Assembly (NCBI RefSeq): GCF_002198655.1
Contig: NZ_MWLN01000206.1
Coordinates: 17,197 to 78,413 of the forward strand
DNA: 61,217 nucleotides
Source of the DNA: Kineosporia sp. A_224
GTDB lineage: Bacteria; Actinomycetota; Actinomycetes; Actinomycetales; Kineosporiaceae
Direction of reading: 5' to 3'
Part shown: piece after piece, positions 7,287 through 16,022 of the stretch
How the letters are laid out: each line of letters begins with the position of its first letter
How positions within the stretch are numbered: the first letter of the stretch is position 1
Notes under the pieces: generated by a model
What the model was told of the DNA's origin: nothing
Database searches by the model: none
What the model saw: only the letters and a program-made list of their open reading frames with translations
Made by a program: the position numbers and the translations under genes

Positions 7287-7844
7287 GTGACTCTTGCGAC
7301 CGTCGGCAGCCTCGACACCGTCCCTGCCCTGAGCCGGCCCGACCTCCTCGGCGCCCCCGTCGCAGCGTTCCTCGGGGACTGGCCGGACGCGCCGGCCGTC
7401 GGCGTCGCGCCGATCGACCCGGCGTTCTCCGACACGTCCGTCTTCACGCAGACGTACGGCGTGCTGCCGGAGGTCTCGGGCAACTGCGTCGTCATCTCGG
7501 GCAAGCGCGAGGGCCAGGAGCGGGTCGCGGCCTGCGTCGTCCTCGCGACGACCCGGGCCGACGTCAACGGCACCGTGAAGCGGCTCCTCGACGTCCGCAA
7601 GTGCTCGTTCATGGGGATGGACGACGCGGTCGCCCGGACCGGTATGGAGTACGGCGGCATCACCCCGGTCGGGCTGCCGGAGGGCTGGCGGGTGCTCGTC
7701 GACGCCCGCGTCGCGCAGGTCGCCGCCCTCGTCGTCGGCAGCGGCGTGCGCGGCAGCAAGCTCGTCCTGCCGGGCGCGGTGCTCGCCGCGATGCCCGGCG
7801 TCGAGGTCGTCGAAGGCCTGGCGAACCCGGTGCCCCAGGAGTAG
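7287..7844 (+). CDS. YbaK/EbsC-family aminoacyl-tRNA deacylase
   Basis: A 185-residue single-domain member of the YbaK/ProX family, which clears mischarged tRNAs in trans. It has the usual length and features: the central strand CVVISGKRE, the segment VNGTVKRLLDVRKCSFM, and the late GGITPVGLP loop followed by GSGVRGSKL. The Lys residues in the centre are where the family keeps its key Lys. Which aminoacyl-tRNA it edits is unknown. GTG start; it converges with the SpoU gene, 18 nt between stops. Confidence 0.85.
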   Translation: MTLATVGSLDTVPALSRPDLLGAPVAAFLGDWPDAPAVGVAPIDPAFSDTSVFTQTYGVLPEVSGNCVVISGKREGQERVAACVVLATTRADVNGTVKRLLDVRKCSFMGMDDAVARTGMEYGGITPVGLPEGWRVLVDARVAQVAALVVGSGVRGSKLVLPGAVLAAMPGVEVVEGLANPVPQE

Positions 7845-7862
7845 CGCCCCCGAGCAGCCCGG

Positions 7863-8744
7863 TCAGTCCCGGACCCGCACCGCCCACAGCGCGACGGCGG
7901 CCGCGGCCGCGACGTTGAGGGAGTCCACTCCCCCGGCCATCGGGATCCGGACGGCGAGGTCGGCAGCCTCGACGGCGCCCGCCGAGAGGCCGTCCCCCTC
8001 GGTGCCGAGCACGAGCGCCAGCCGCTGCGGCGGGTCGGCCTCGAGGGCGTCGAGGCCGACGGCGTCGTCGGTGAGCGCCAGCGCCGCGACGGTGAAGCCT
8101 GCGGCGCGGACGGCGTCGAGGCCGCCCGGCCACGGCGCGATCCGGGTCCACGGCACCTGGAAGACCGTGCCCATCGAGACGCGCACCGAGCGCCGGTACA
8201 GCGGGTCGGCGCACCGCGGGCTCACGAGGACGGCGTCCGCGCCGATCCCGGCGGCCGAGCGGAAGATCGCGCCGACGTTCGTGTGGTCGACGACGTCCTC
8301 GAGGACGACGACGCGCCGCGCCCCGGCGAGCAGGTCCGCGACCGCCGGCAGGGCGGGCCGTGCCATCGAGGCGATGACCCCGCGGTGCACGTTGAACCCG
8401 GTGATCGCCTGGAGCGTCGGCTCGGTGCCCACGAGGATCTCGCCGCCGCGCGCGTGCACGTCCCGGACGAGGTCGGCCATCGGCCCCACCCAGCGGTCGG
8501 AGAGCAGCAGCGCCCGGGGGCGGTGGCCCGCGTCGAGCGCCCGCCGTACGACCTTCTCGCTCTCGGCCATGTAGAGGCCGAGCCCCGGCTCCGACCGCGA
8601 CCGCAGCGCGACGTCGGTGAGCCCGACGAAGTCCGTGACCCGCGGGTCGTCGACGGTCTCGACGCGCGCGGTGAGGTGCTCGACCGCGGCGGCCGCCGCC
8701 GCCCGCTCCGCCACGAGCGCGGCCTCCTGCTCGGCCCTGCTCAC
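7863..8744 (-). CDS. SpoU/TrmH-family RNA 2'-O-methyltransferase
   Basis: A 293-residue SPOUT methyltransferase that would methylate a ribose in rRNA or tRNA using SAM. The N-terminal substrate-binding region (about 1-115) is followed by the knotted domain with motif 1 DHTNVGAIFRSAAGIGAD, motif 2 LVLGTEGDGLS and motif 3 IPMAGGVDSLNVAAAAAVA. The Asn and Arg of motif 1 and the Ser-Leu-Asn of motif 3 are intact, so it should be active. The GTG start overlaps the TauE stop as GTGA, so the two are co-translated. The target nucleotide is not predictable. Confidence 0.9.
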   Translation of the reverse strand: MSRAEQEAALVAERAAAAAAVEHLTARVETVDDPRVTDFVGLTDVALRSRSEPGLGLYMAESEKVVRRALDAGHRPRALLLSDRWVGPMADLVRDVHARGGEILVGTEPTLQAITGFNVHRGVIASMARPALPAVADLLAGARRVVVLEDVVDHTNVGAIFRSAAGIGADAVLVSPRCADPLYRRSVRVSMGTVFQVPWTRIAPWPGGLDAVRAAGFTVAALALTDDAVGLDALEADPPQRLALVLGTEGDGLSAGAVEAADLAVRIPMAGGVDSLNVAAAAAVALWAVRVRD

Positions 8745-9511
8745 GACGAGAGCAGCCGCACGATGGCGACGACCCCGACGACGACGATGACGGCGCGCAG
8801 CGCCTGCGGGGGCAACCGGCGCCCAACCTTGGCCCCGAGCAGCCCGCCCGCGACCGACCCGGCGGCCACGAGACCGACGACGGGCCAGTCCGCGGCGCCC
8901 GGCCGGACGACGAGGAAGGTCACGGCGGCGACGAGGTTGACGACGAACGACAGCAGGTTCTTGAGCGCGTTGACCCGCTGGAGGGACTCGGGCAGAAGGG
9001 ATCCGAGCATCCCGACGAGGAGCACCCCTTGCGCGGCACCGAAGTACCCGCCGTAGACGCCGGCCGCGAGCGTGCCGGCCCCCGCCGCGGCGCCGGGGCC
9101 GGTGTGCACCGTGCCCGCCGCCTCCCGGCGGGCCGCCGTCCACGCCGAGATCCGCGGCTGGAGGACGACGAGCACGAGCGCGACGACGATGAGCACCGGG
9201 ACGACCGCCTCGAACGCCGACGCCGGCAGCCGCAGCAGCAGCACCGCGCCGAGCACGGAGCCGAGGAACGACAGCGGGGCCAGCCGGACGACGTTGCGCC
9301 GCTGCCCCTCGAGCTCGCGGCGGTAGCCCCACGCCGCGGTCGCGCTGCCGAAGACGAGGCCGATGTTGTTCGAGACGTTCGCGGTGACCGGCGGGTACCC
9401 GAGCGCGAGCAGCGTCGGGAACGTGATGAGGGTGCCCGAGCCGACGACGGCGTTGATCGTCCCGGCCCCGACACCCGCGAGCAGGACGGCGAGCGCCTCG
9501 GGCCAGGTCAC
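8741..9511 (-). CDS. TauE/SafE-family membrane transporter
   Basis: A 256-residue integral membrane protein with about eight hydrophobic helices. The N-terminal motif GAGTINAVVGSGTLITFP and the second-half repeat GVYGGYFGAAQGVLLV are characteristic of the TauE/SafE family, which exports sulfite or organosulfonates. The substrate is inferred only from the family. The GTG start at 9511 has a TAGCCT -10 box 7 nt upstream (9519-9524), fitting a leaderless mRNA. It is followed by, and coupled to, the SpoU methylase. Confidence 0.88.
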   Translation of the reverse strand: MTWPEALAVLLAGVGAGTINAVVGSGTLITFPTLLALGYPPVTANVSNNIGLVFGSATAAWGYRRELEGQRRNVVRLAPLSFLGSVLGAVLLLRLPASAFEAVVPVLIVVALVLVVLQPRISAWTAARREAAGTVHTGPGAAAGAGTLAAGVYGGYFGAAQGVLLVGMLGSLLPESLQRVNALKNLLSFVVNLVAAVTFLVVRPGAADWPVVGLVAAGSVAGGLLGAKVGRRLPPQALRAVIVVVGVVAIVRLLSS

Positions 9512-9603
9512 GGCTGCGAGGCTATCCGGCGTCCGGGCGGGGCGGCGCAGGGTCCCCCCGACGGCCGGTCAAGCCGCGCGGCCGGGCTGTCGATGGTCCC
9601 GAC

Positions 9604-10800
9604 GTGGGCGGGCGGACGACGGGGCGACGGGGCCGGGGCGCGACCCTGCGGGCCCGCGTGCTCATGGCCCTCGTCGTGGTGCTGCTCGCGGTCCCCGGCG
9701 GGGCGGCCCCGGCGGCCGCGCGGGTGCGGGCCGCGACCGGCGCGTCCGACGAGGCACCTGCCGCCGCGAAGGTCGAGCGGCTCGACGCGAAGGCGCGCGC
9801 CGCCCGGGCCCGTGCGGAGGCCGCGGCCCGCCAGGTCGACACGCTGACGGCGCGCTACGAGGAGCGCTCGCGCGCGGCGGCCGACGCCGCGGACCGGCTC
9901 GCCGCCGCGTTCACGGTCTCGGCCGGGGTGGACCGGGTCCGGGACGCCGACGCCGTGCACCTGCGCAGCACCCAGGTGGCGCACGCGGCCCGGATCCGCG
10001 CGCTGTACACCGACGGCGGTGCGGCGCTGGCGGTGACGGTCCTCGGTGCCCCCGACCTCGACGAGGCGATGTGGCGGCTCTCGACGCTCGACCGGATCGA
10101 GGGCGACCTCGCCCGGCGGTCGGCCCTGGACCTGTCGACCGCCGGCGCCCGGGCCGCCCGCTCGGCCGCAGCCGCCCGGGTCGCGGCCGAGGCCGACGAC
10201 CGGCTCGCGGTCGCGCTCCGCGCGGTGCAGGACGACGCCTCGGCCGCCGAGGAGGCGCTCGGGCGCGCCCGGACGGCGCTGGACCGGCTCGACGCCGAGG
10301 CGCGCGGAGCGGAGGCGGCGAAGGCGGCCGCGGCCCGGCTTGCCGCCGCGCAGGAGGCCGCGCGGCTGCGCCGGCTCGCGGCGTCCGGCGCCACCGGCGC
10401 CCTCGGCATCCCGCTGGAGTTCGAGCGGCTGTACCGGGCGGCGGCGCCGTCCTGCCCGGGGGTGGACTGGACGCTGCTCGCCGCCGTCGGGCAGGTCGAG
10501 AGCGGCCACGGCCGCAACAACGGCCCGTCGTCGGCGGGCGCGATCGGCCCGATGCAGTTCATGCCGGCGACGTTCGCGTCGTACGCCGTCGACGGCGACC
10601 ACGACGGGGACGTCGACGCGTGGGACCCGGCGGACGCGGTCTGGACGGCGGCCCGCTACCTGTGCGCGAGCGGCGCCGAGGGCGGCTCCGACGACGGGGT
10701 CCGGGACGCGCTCTTCGCGTACAACCACGCGCAGTGGTACGTCGACCTGGTCCTGGGAGCACGTCAGGCGATCGCGGACAGGGCGTCCGCGACCGCCTGA
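9604..10800 (+). CDS. Secreted lytic transglycosylase with coiled-coil N-terminus
   Basis: A 398-residue exported cell-wall enzyme. A signal peptide (about residues 15-40) leads into a long Ala/Arg/Glu-rich coiled coil (about 55-260) and a C-terminal transglycosylase domain (about 278-390). The catalytic Glu is in VGQVESGHGR (about residue 299); GAIGPMQFMPATFASYA and YLCASG follow. A Ca-binding-like DGDHDGDVDAWDPADAV loop is present, common in actinobacterial SLT/MltB-like enzymes. It would cleave peptidoglycan glycan strands. GTG start at 9604; a shorter start at ATG 9664 would shorten the signal peptide. Confidence 0.88.
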   Translation: MGGRTTGRRGRGATLRARVLMALVVVLLAVPGGAAPAAARVRAATGASDEAPAAAKVERLDAKARAARARAEAAARQVDTLTARYEERSRAAADAADRLAAAFTVSAGVDRVRDADAVHLRSTQVAHAARIRALYTDGGAALAVTVLGAPDLDEAMWRLSTLDRIEGDLARRSALDLSTAGARAARSAAAARVAAEADDRLAVALRAVQDDASAAEEALGRARTALDRLDAEARGAEAAKAAAARLAAAQEAARLRRLAASGATGALGIPLEFERLYRAAAPSCPGVDWTLLAAVGQVESGHGRNNGPSSAGAIGPMQFMPATFASYAVDGDHDGDVDAWDPADAVWTAARYLCASGAEGGSDDGVRDALFAYNHAQWYVDLVLGARQAIADRASATA

Positions 10801-10835
10801 CGGGTGTCGCTGCCGGGCTCAGCCGGCGGGCGGGC

Positions 10836-11912
10836 TCAGCCGGCCGGCGGTGCCGTGGGCGGCTCCTGGCCGGTGACCCGGGCCGCGCCCTCGGCGTCGG
10901 CCGACGCGGCGTCCGCCTCGGCGCGGGCCTGGCGCAGCGCCTCCTCGGGCTCCTGCAGCGTGGTGTGCGCGAGGTCGGCGGCCAGGCCGCTGCCGGACGG
11001 CTCCCCCGGCACCCAGGTGCCGGTGCCGTCGGTCGAGCCGCCGAGCGCGCTGCCGATGCCGCGCAGTGCCTGGGTCAGCTCGGTCGGGATGATCCAGAGC
11101 TTGTTCGACGGGCTGTTCGCCACCTGCGGCAGCATCTGCAGGTACTGGTAGGCGAGCAGCTTGGAGTCCGGGTTGCCGCGGTGGATCGCGTCGAAGACCT
11201 GCTGGATCGCGCGCGCCTCACCCTGGGCCTTGAGGATGGCAGCTTGGGCCTGGCCCTCGGCCCGCAGGATCGAGGACTGCTTGTCGCCCTCGGCCGTGAG
11301 GATCTGGGACTGCTTGACGCCCTCGGCGTTGAGGATCGCCGCACGGCGGTCCCGCTCGGCGCGCATCTGCTTCTCCATCGAGTCCTGCACGCTCGCCGGC
11401 GGGTCGATGGCCTTGAGCTCGACCCGGTTGACGCGGATCCCCCAGCGGCCGGTCGCCTCGTCGAGGACGCCGCGGAGCTGGCCGTTGATCTGGTCGCGGC
11501 TCGTCAGGGTCTGCTCGAGGTCGAGCGAGCCGATGACGTTGCGCAGCGTCGTGACGGTGAGCTGCTCGATGCCCTGGATGTAGTTGGCGATCTCGTAGAC
11601 GGCGGACTTCGGGTCCGTCGGCTGGAAATAGATGACGGTGTCGATGCTCACGACGAGGTTGTCGCTCGTGATGACCGGCTGCGGCGGGAAGGAGACGACC
11701 TGCTCGCGCAGGTCGACGATGGCACGGGGCCGCTCGACGAACGGGATGAGGAAGCGCAGCCCGGCGTCGAGGGTCCGGTTGTACTTGCCGAAGCGCTCGA
11801 CGATCACCGCGGTGGCCTGCGGCACGATCCGGACGGCCCGCGCCACCGTCGTGACGACGAGGAGCGCGAGGACGAGGAGGACGAAGTAGAGGACTGCCTG
11901 GGACGCCTGCAT
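10836..11912 (-). CDS. SPFH/Band 7 (stomatin-like) membrane protein
   Basis: The 358-residue product has one N-terminal membrane segment (about 7-30), the SPFH domain (about 35-200: QATAVIVERFGKYNRTLDAG, IDTVIYFQ, then NVIGSLDLEQTLTSRDQIN) and an Ala/Glu/Gln-rich coiled coil with four repeats of the type ILxAEGxKQSQ. Such proteins oligomerise into membrane scaffolds and usually pair with NfeD. Here NfeD is 4 kb away on the same strand. ATG 11912 was chosen over ATG 11960 because it has a GGAG box, and a TACGAT -10 box (11964-11959) would place the transcript start between them. Confidence 0.88.
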   Translation of the reverse strand: MQASQAVLYFVLLVLALLVVTTVARAVRIVPQATAVIVERFGKYNRTLDAGLRFLIPFVERPRAIVDLREQVVSFPPQPVITSDNLVVSIDTVIYFQPTDPKSAVYEIANYIQGIEQLTVTTLRNVIGSLDLEQTLTSRDQINGQLRGVLDEATGRWGIRVNRVELKAIDPPASVQDSMEKQMRAERDRRAAILNAEGVKQSQILTAEGDKQSSILRAEGQAQAAILKAQGEARAIQQVFDAIHRGNPDSKLLAYQYLQMLPQVANSPSNKLWIIPTELTQALRGIGSALGGSTDGTGTWVPGEPSGSGLAADLAHTTLQEPEEALRQARAEADAASADAEGAARVTGQEPPTAPPAG

Positions 11913-11976
11913 CAAGGGCTCCAACTCATGGGGACGTAGTCCGCCGATCAGGTGACTCATCGTAACGGCAACCCGT

Positions 11977-11991
11977 TCGGCGCTACGCCGA
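11977..11991. promoter_or_regulatory. Short palindrome between the SPFH and LamG genes
   Basis: TCGGCG-CTA-CGCCGA, a perfect 6-bp inverted repeat in the 190-nt divergent region. It could be an operator for either gene; nothing else in this gap is recognisable. Confidence 0.3.
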
Positions 11992-12102
11992 GTGGTGCGT
12001 CATCCGTGACAGTGAGTCCTGGGTCGCCCGTACCGACGTGCGGGACGCACCCGCCGTTCCGTGGCCGGGGGGCCTTCGCAGCGTGAGTCGAAGGAGCACT
12101 TC

Positions 12103-14403
12103 ATGGGGTCGCAGCGGGTCGTCCGTGGTCTGGCCGTCGTCACGTCCGCCGTCCTCGCCGTCCTCGGTGCCGGGCTCGCCACCGGGCCGGGTGCGTCCGC
12201 GGCGGTCACCGGGGACCAGACGCTCAGCGGCGTCGCGGCCGCGCAGCACCAGACGAACAACGAGGTGCACGCCCTCGTCACCGGCGGCGGCGTCCTCTAC
12301 GCCGGCGGCACGTTCACCGCCGTCCGGGCCCCGCGGGCGACGACCTCGACCCCGCGCACCTACCTCGCCGCCTTCTCCGCCGCGACCGGCGTCGTCACGT
12401 CGTTCCGTGTGACGCTCAACGGCCAGGTCCGCGCCCTCGCCCTCTCGGCCGACAACGCGACCCTCTACATCGGCGGCGACTTCACGACCGTCAACGGCGT
12501 CTCCCGGCCGCGGCTCGCCGCGGTCGCGACGTCGAACGGTGCGCTGCGCACCGGGTTCAACGCCGCGCCGAACGCGCGGGTCACCACGCTGCTGCGCACC
12601 GGGACGACGCTCTACGCCGGCGGCGACTTCACGACGGTCGGCGGCCGCGCCAAGGCCCGCCTCGCCGCACTGAACGCCACCACCGGTGCGGTCCTCACCG
12701 GCTTCACCGCCGACCTCGACGCCCGGCCGAACGTCCTCGCCGTCGACACGTCGCTGCGGCGCCTGCTCGTCGGCGGCACCTTCACGACGGTCAACGCCCT
12801 GCCGAACCCGGCGATCGCCTCGGTCGACACGACGACGGGCACGCCGCAGCCGTGGGCCGCCCAGTCCGTCGGGGCGTGCGTCTACTCGGTGCGCGGGATC
12901 GCGGTCGACGAGGCCGCCGACACCGCGTACGTCACCTCGCTCGCCGACGCCCCCGGCTGCTTCGAGGGGGTCTACCGGGCGAACATCGCCGACGGGTCCG
13001 TCGTCTGGCAGGACGAGTGCGCGGGCGCCGGGCAGTCCGTCGTCCTGCTCAAGGGCCAGGTCTACTTCGCGAGCCACACCCACGACTGCGGGCGGATGGT
13101 CGGCGGCTTCGTCGGCCCGCGGTTCCGCGACGACTTCGTCTGGTACCGGCTCAACGCGATCGACCCGGCGACGGGCGAGTTCGGGCACTGGCAGCCGAAC
13201 ACGAACGCGGCCGGCACGACCGTCGTCGGGCCGCAGGTCATGACCACCGACGGGACCCGGCTGTTCGTCGGCGGCGACTTCACGACGGTCAACGGCTCGG
13301 CGCAGCAGGGCCTGACCCGGTTCGTGCCCAAGAGCACCGACGCGGCGCCGGCCACGCCGCCGGCCCCCGTCGCGCACTCCACCGGCGCCGGCCGGGTCGT
13401 CGTCACGGTCCCGGGCACCTGGGACCGGGACACCGGCGTCATCGGCTACGAGGTGCGCCGCGAGGACGGCACCCTCGTCGGGACGGCGTCCGTCGAGTCG
13501 TGGGCCTTCACGATCCCGCAGCTGCGCTTCACCGACGCCACGGCGACGCCGGGGGCGAGCGTCCGGTACCGGGTGCGCGCGACCGGCGGGACGGCGTCCG
13601 GGTGGTCGGCGTGGTCGGCCGCCGTGGCGGTCCGCACGGACGCCCCGGCGCCGTTGGCCACGGCGGCCCTGACGACGACGCCGGACGTCTGGTGGCGCCT
13701 CGGTGACACCACGGACGGGGCCGCGGCCGGCACCCAGTCCGACGCGAGCGGCAACGGCCGGACGGCGACCCTCACCGGGGCGACGACCGCGCCGGACGGC
13801 GTGACGACCGGGGACGCGGCCGTCACCCTCGCCGGCAGCGGCGGGGCGGTCGCGGACGCCCCCCAGACCCTCGGGACGGCCTGGACGACCTCCCTGTGGT
13901 TCCGGACGACGTCGCGCCGCGGCGGCGCGCTGGCCGGCTGGAGCGCGGCCGCCGACGGCACGGGCACGACGGACCGGGTGCTCTGGCTCGACAACGACGG
14001 CAAGGTCGTGACCGCCGTCCGCTCCGAGCTCGCGAACGGCCAGGTGCCCCGCCCGGGCCGCCCGGTGTTCACCCTCGTCCGTTCGACGCGGACCGTCGCC
14101 GACGGGCTCTGGCACCAGGCCACGGCCACGTTCGACGGCACGACGCTGACGCTCTACGTCGACGGGACCGCCGTCGGGACGGCGGCCGCGACGAGCACCG
14201 GGCTGCTCACCGACGCGTACCTGCGCGCCGGCCAGGTCGACCTCGGCTACTTCTACTCGGTGTTCGGGGCGAACTTCACGCACACCCCGGCGCCGGGTGA
14301 CCCGGCGGTCGCGGGCGGGCTCGACGAGGTCGGGTCGTGGTCGCGTGCGCTGGCCGCCGACGAGGTCGCGGCGCTCTACGTCGCGGGTGCGTCCGGCTCC
14401 TGA
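12103..14403 (+). CDS. Secreted repeat protein with fibronectin-like and LamG-like domains
   Basis: A 766-residue exported protein. After a signal peptide (about 1-35, ending in GASA) come at least five propeller-type repeats with the core LYAGGTFTAV / LYIGGDFTTVNG / LFVGGDFTTVNG (about 60-420), an FN3-like stretch (about 430-520), and a C-terminal LamG/concanavalin-like domain (about 530-765) with ATATFDGTTLTLYVDGTAVG and a GGLDEVGSWSRALAADEVAALY end. It probably binds glycans or other surface ligands. No anchor or sorting motif was seen. ATG 12103 follows GAAGGAG, better than the upstream in-frame start. Confidence 0.87.
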   Translation: MGSQRVVRGLAVVTSAVLAVLGAGLATGPGASAAVTGDQTLSGVAAAQHQTNNEVHALVTGGGVLYAGGTFTAVRAPRATTSTPRTYLAAFSAATGVVTSFRVTLNGQVRALALSADNATLYIGGDFTTVNGVSRPRLAAVATSNGALRTGFNAAPNARVTTLLRTGTTLYAGGDFTTVGGRAKARLAALNATTGAVLTGFTADLDARPNVLAVDTSLRRLLVGGTFTTVNALPNPAIASVDTTTGTPQPWAAQSVGACVYSVRGIAVDEAADTAYVTSLADAPGCFEGVYRANIADGSVVWQDECAGAGQSVVLLKGQVYFASHTHDCGRMVGGFVGPRFRDDFVWYRLNAIDPATGEFGHWQPNTNAAGTTVVGPQVMTTDGTRLFVGGDFTTVNGSAQQGLTRFVPKSTDAAPATPPAPVAHSTGAGRVVVTVPGTWDRDTGVIGYEVRREDGTLVGTASVESWAFTIPQLRFTDATATPGASVRYRVRATGGTASGWSAWSAAVAVRTDAPAPLATAALTTTPDVWWRLGDTTDGAAAGTQSDASGNGRTATLTGATTAPDGVTTGDAAVTLAGSGGAVADAPQTLGTAWTTSLWFRTTSRRGGALAGWSAAADGTGTTDRVLWLDNDGKVVTAVRSELANGQVPRPGRPVFTLVRSTRTVADGLWHQATATFDGTTLTLYVDGTAVGTAAATSTGLLTDAYLRAGQVDLGYFYSVFGANFTHTPAPGDPAVAGGLDEVGSWSRALAADEVAALYVAGASGS

Positions 14404-14410
14404 GCCGCCG
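14375..14410. repeat. 36-bp direct repeat, copy A
   Basis: Matches 15987-16022 at 35 of 36 positions. It covers the last eight codons, the stop and 7 nt after the LamG gene. The two copies bracket the WXG100-like gene, as a target duplication or attachment site would. Confidence 0.8.
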
Positions 14411-14424
14411 GCTCGTCGAGCAGG

Positions 14425-15831
14425 TCAGCGCCAGGTCAGGTTCATGTACACGCCGCAGAACAGGGCCCCCTCGCGGCTGCTCCCGGCGACCGGGTGCCAG
14501 CCCCGGGCGGAGAGGCGGCCGCCGGGCACGCCGACCTGGGCGTTGAGCTCGGAGAAGACGCCGCCCGACACCTTGGCGTCCGTCGTCATCGTCGAGAACG
14601 TGCCGTTCAGCCAGGCGAGACCGGTGCGTGGCGTGGGAGTGGCGAGGTAGTCGAAGCGCGTGCAGCCGAGGCGGACCTTGTGGTCCTCCGCCTCCCACGC
14701 CCAGGCCCGGGACCTGCCCGCCCAGAGCGTCGGGAGCGCACCGGCGTCACGCACGCCCAGCCGCACGGCGGCGCCGTCCGGCAGCACGCTGTCGGGCGCC
14801 CATCCCAGAAGTGCCTGCACCGACGGCTGCTTGTTGACGACGTAGGAGGCGGCCTCCGCCGCGGCGCAGGCCGCCGCGATCTTCCCCAGAGAACGGGACA
14901 GCCACGGGACGCGGGCGGTGGCCACGCTCCCCGCTCCGGCGCCTGCGACGCACGCCAGCGGCCCCACGGTGGCCCCGGCGTAGCTGCCGACGGCCCCGGT
15001 CTCGGGGGTGGTGAGGTGGCCGCGCTCCGCCCACACCTTGACGAGCGAGTCGATCGCCGCGGCGCTGCCGAGGTCGGCCGTCGGGATACGCCCGTCCCGG
15101 TAGACGGGGAGGTTCACCAGCTCGTCGAGGCGCTCCGGCACGTCGTAGTGGACGAAGTCGCCGACCCGCCGGGCCGCCTGCCCGACCCACGACGGTTCGG
15201 TGGACTCCAGGGCCGCGACGACCTCGGCCATCCGGGCACGGAATGCTTCGACCACGTTCCGGGCCAGGTCGGCGTGGTCGGCGAAGATCCGCACCAGCTC
15301 GGTACGCCAGGCCACGAGCGGTCCCCCCGCCGTCATCGGGACGGCGAGGGCGCGCAGCCTCGCAGCCTCCGCGGAGCCGAGGAACGCGGCGGTGACGCCG
15401 ATCGCGGCGGCCCGGGCCTCGCCTTCCGCCGCAGCGGCCGAGCGCAGCGCCCCGGCGGTCGCCCGGGCGCGCGGGGCCTCGTCGGCGAATCGGCGGCGCG
15501 TGACGGCCCGGGCGTGCTCGTAGGCGGTCCGGGCGGCCCCCCGCCAGGTGGGGATGTCCTGCTCGGTCGCGTCCAGACGCCGGACGAGGTCGTCCAGCGT
15601 GCTCGCGGCCTGCTCCCACGTCGCCGCGGCCGCCTGGAGCCGGTCGGGGTCGCCGGTGACGGAGACGATCGCGGTCCCGAAGCCTCGGAGGTAGCCGACG
15701 AGCGCAGGGTGGTAGCCCGACGCCCAGGGACCGATGTCCTCGGCGGCGACCGGCCAGCCCCCCGCGACACGGGCGGTGGGGGCAGTGGCGGCGGTCGCGG
15801 GCAGCGTCGGGGCAGGCGATGTGGTCGCCAA
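14425..15831 (-). CDS. WXG100-like protein with an unknown C-terminal domain
   Basis: A 468-residue protein. Residues about 55-130 form an Ala-rich helical hairpin with a W-x-G turn (TWRGAARTAYEHA), as in WXG100/LXG type VII secretion substrates. A central helical region follows, then a Gly/Ala-rich hydrophobic stretch (about 280-330) and a C-terminal domain of about 120 residues ending CGVYMNLTWR that I do not recognise. It may be a secreted effector. The start is TTG at 15831, supported by GGAGGTGA 6 nt upstream. No immunity gene or type VII machinery is adjacent. The gene alone occupies the segment between two 36-bp repeats. Confidence 0.75.
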   Translation of the reverse strand: MATTSPAPTLPATAATAPTARVAGGWPVAAEDIGPWASGYHPALVGYLRGFGTAIVSVTGDPDRLQAAAATWEQAASTLDDLVRRLDATEQDIPTWRGAARTAYEHARAVTRRRFADEAPRARATAGALRSAAAAEGEARAAAIGVTAAFLGSAEAARLRALAVPMTAGGPLVAWRTELVRIFADHADLARNVVEAFRARMAEVVAALESTEPSWVGQAARRVGDFVHYDVPERLDELVNLPVYRDGRIPTADLGSAAAIDSLVKVWAERGHLTTPETGAVGSYAGATVGPLACVAGAGAGSVATARVPWLSRSLGKIAAACAAAEAASYVVNKQPSVQALLGWAPDSVLPDGAAVRLGVRDAGALPTLWAGRSRAWAWEAEDHKVRLGCTRFDYLATPTPRTGLAWLNGTFSTMTTDAKVSGGVFSELNAQVGVPGGRLSARGWHPVAGSSREGALFCGVYMNLTWR

Positions 15832-15986
15832 CGCCGTTCACCTCCGTCGGTCCGCCTCTGGCGCCGGCGGGTCGGGCCGGCGTCCTGCTGGATCGACGCT
15901 AGGTGCGGGCCAGGCTCGGCGGTACGGCGGATCTGACGGGCGTGACATGCCCGAATTGCCGTCAGGACCGCAGGTGGAGGCCCTGG

Positions 15987-16022
15987 TCTACGTCGCGGGG
16001 GCGTCCGGCTCCTGAGCCGCCG
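15987..16022. repeat. 36-bp direct repeat, copy B
   Basis: Second copy of the repeat at 14375-14410. Here the same bases, read on the minus strand, encode the last residues of NfeD. Upstream plus-strand codons (QVEALVYVAGASGS then stop) also resemble the LamG protein tail (EVAALYVAGASGS), so the similarity extends past the repeat at protein level. Confidence 0.8.

Noticed and set aside
122-9332. Very long overlapping ORFs on the wrong strand or frame (for example 122-1657, 391-2355, 4644-6566 and the N-terminal part of 7863-9332)
   Set aside because: They lie opposite or across well-recognised genes, are Arg/Pro/Gly-rich and match no family; they arise from high GC content.
10815-10841. GGCTCAGCCGG direct repeat near the SPFH stop
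   Set aside because: A short, locally GC-rich duplication 15 nt apart with no link to any feature; likely chance.
15734-16015. Plus-strand ORF ending in YVAGASGS, like the LamG protein
   Set aside because: Only the last codons resemble LamG; the rest is antisense to the WXG100-like gene start and its leader. It is kept as evidence for the repeat, not as a gene.
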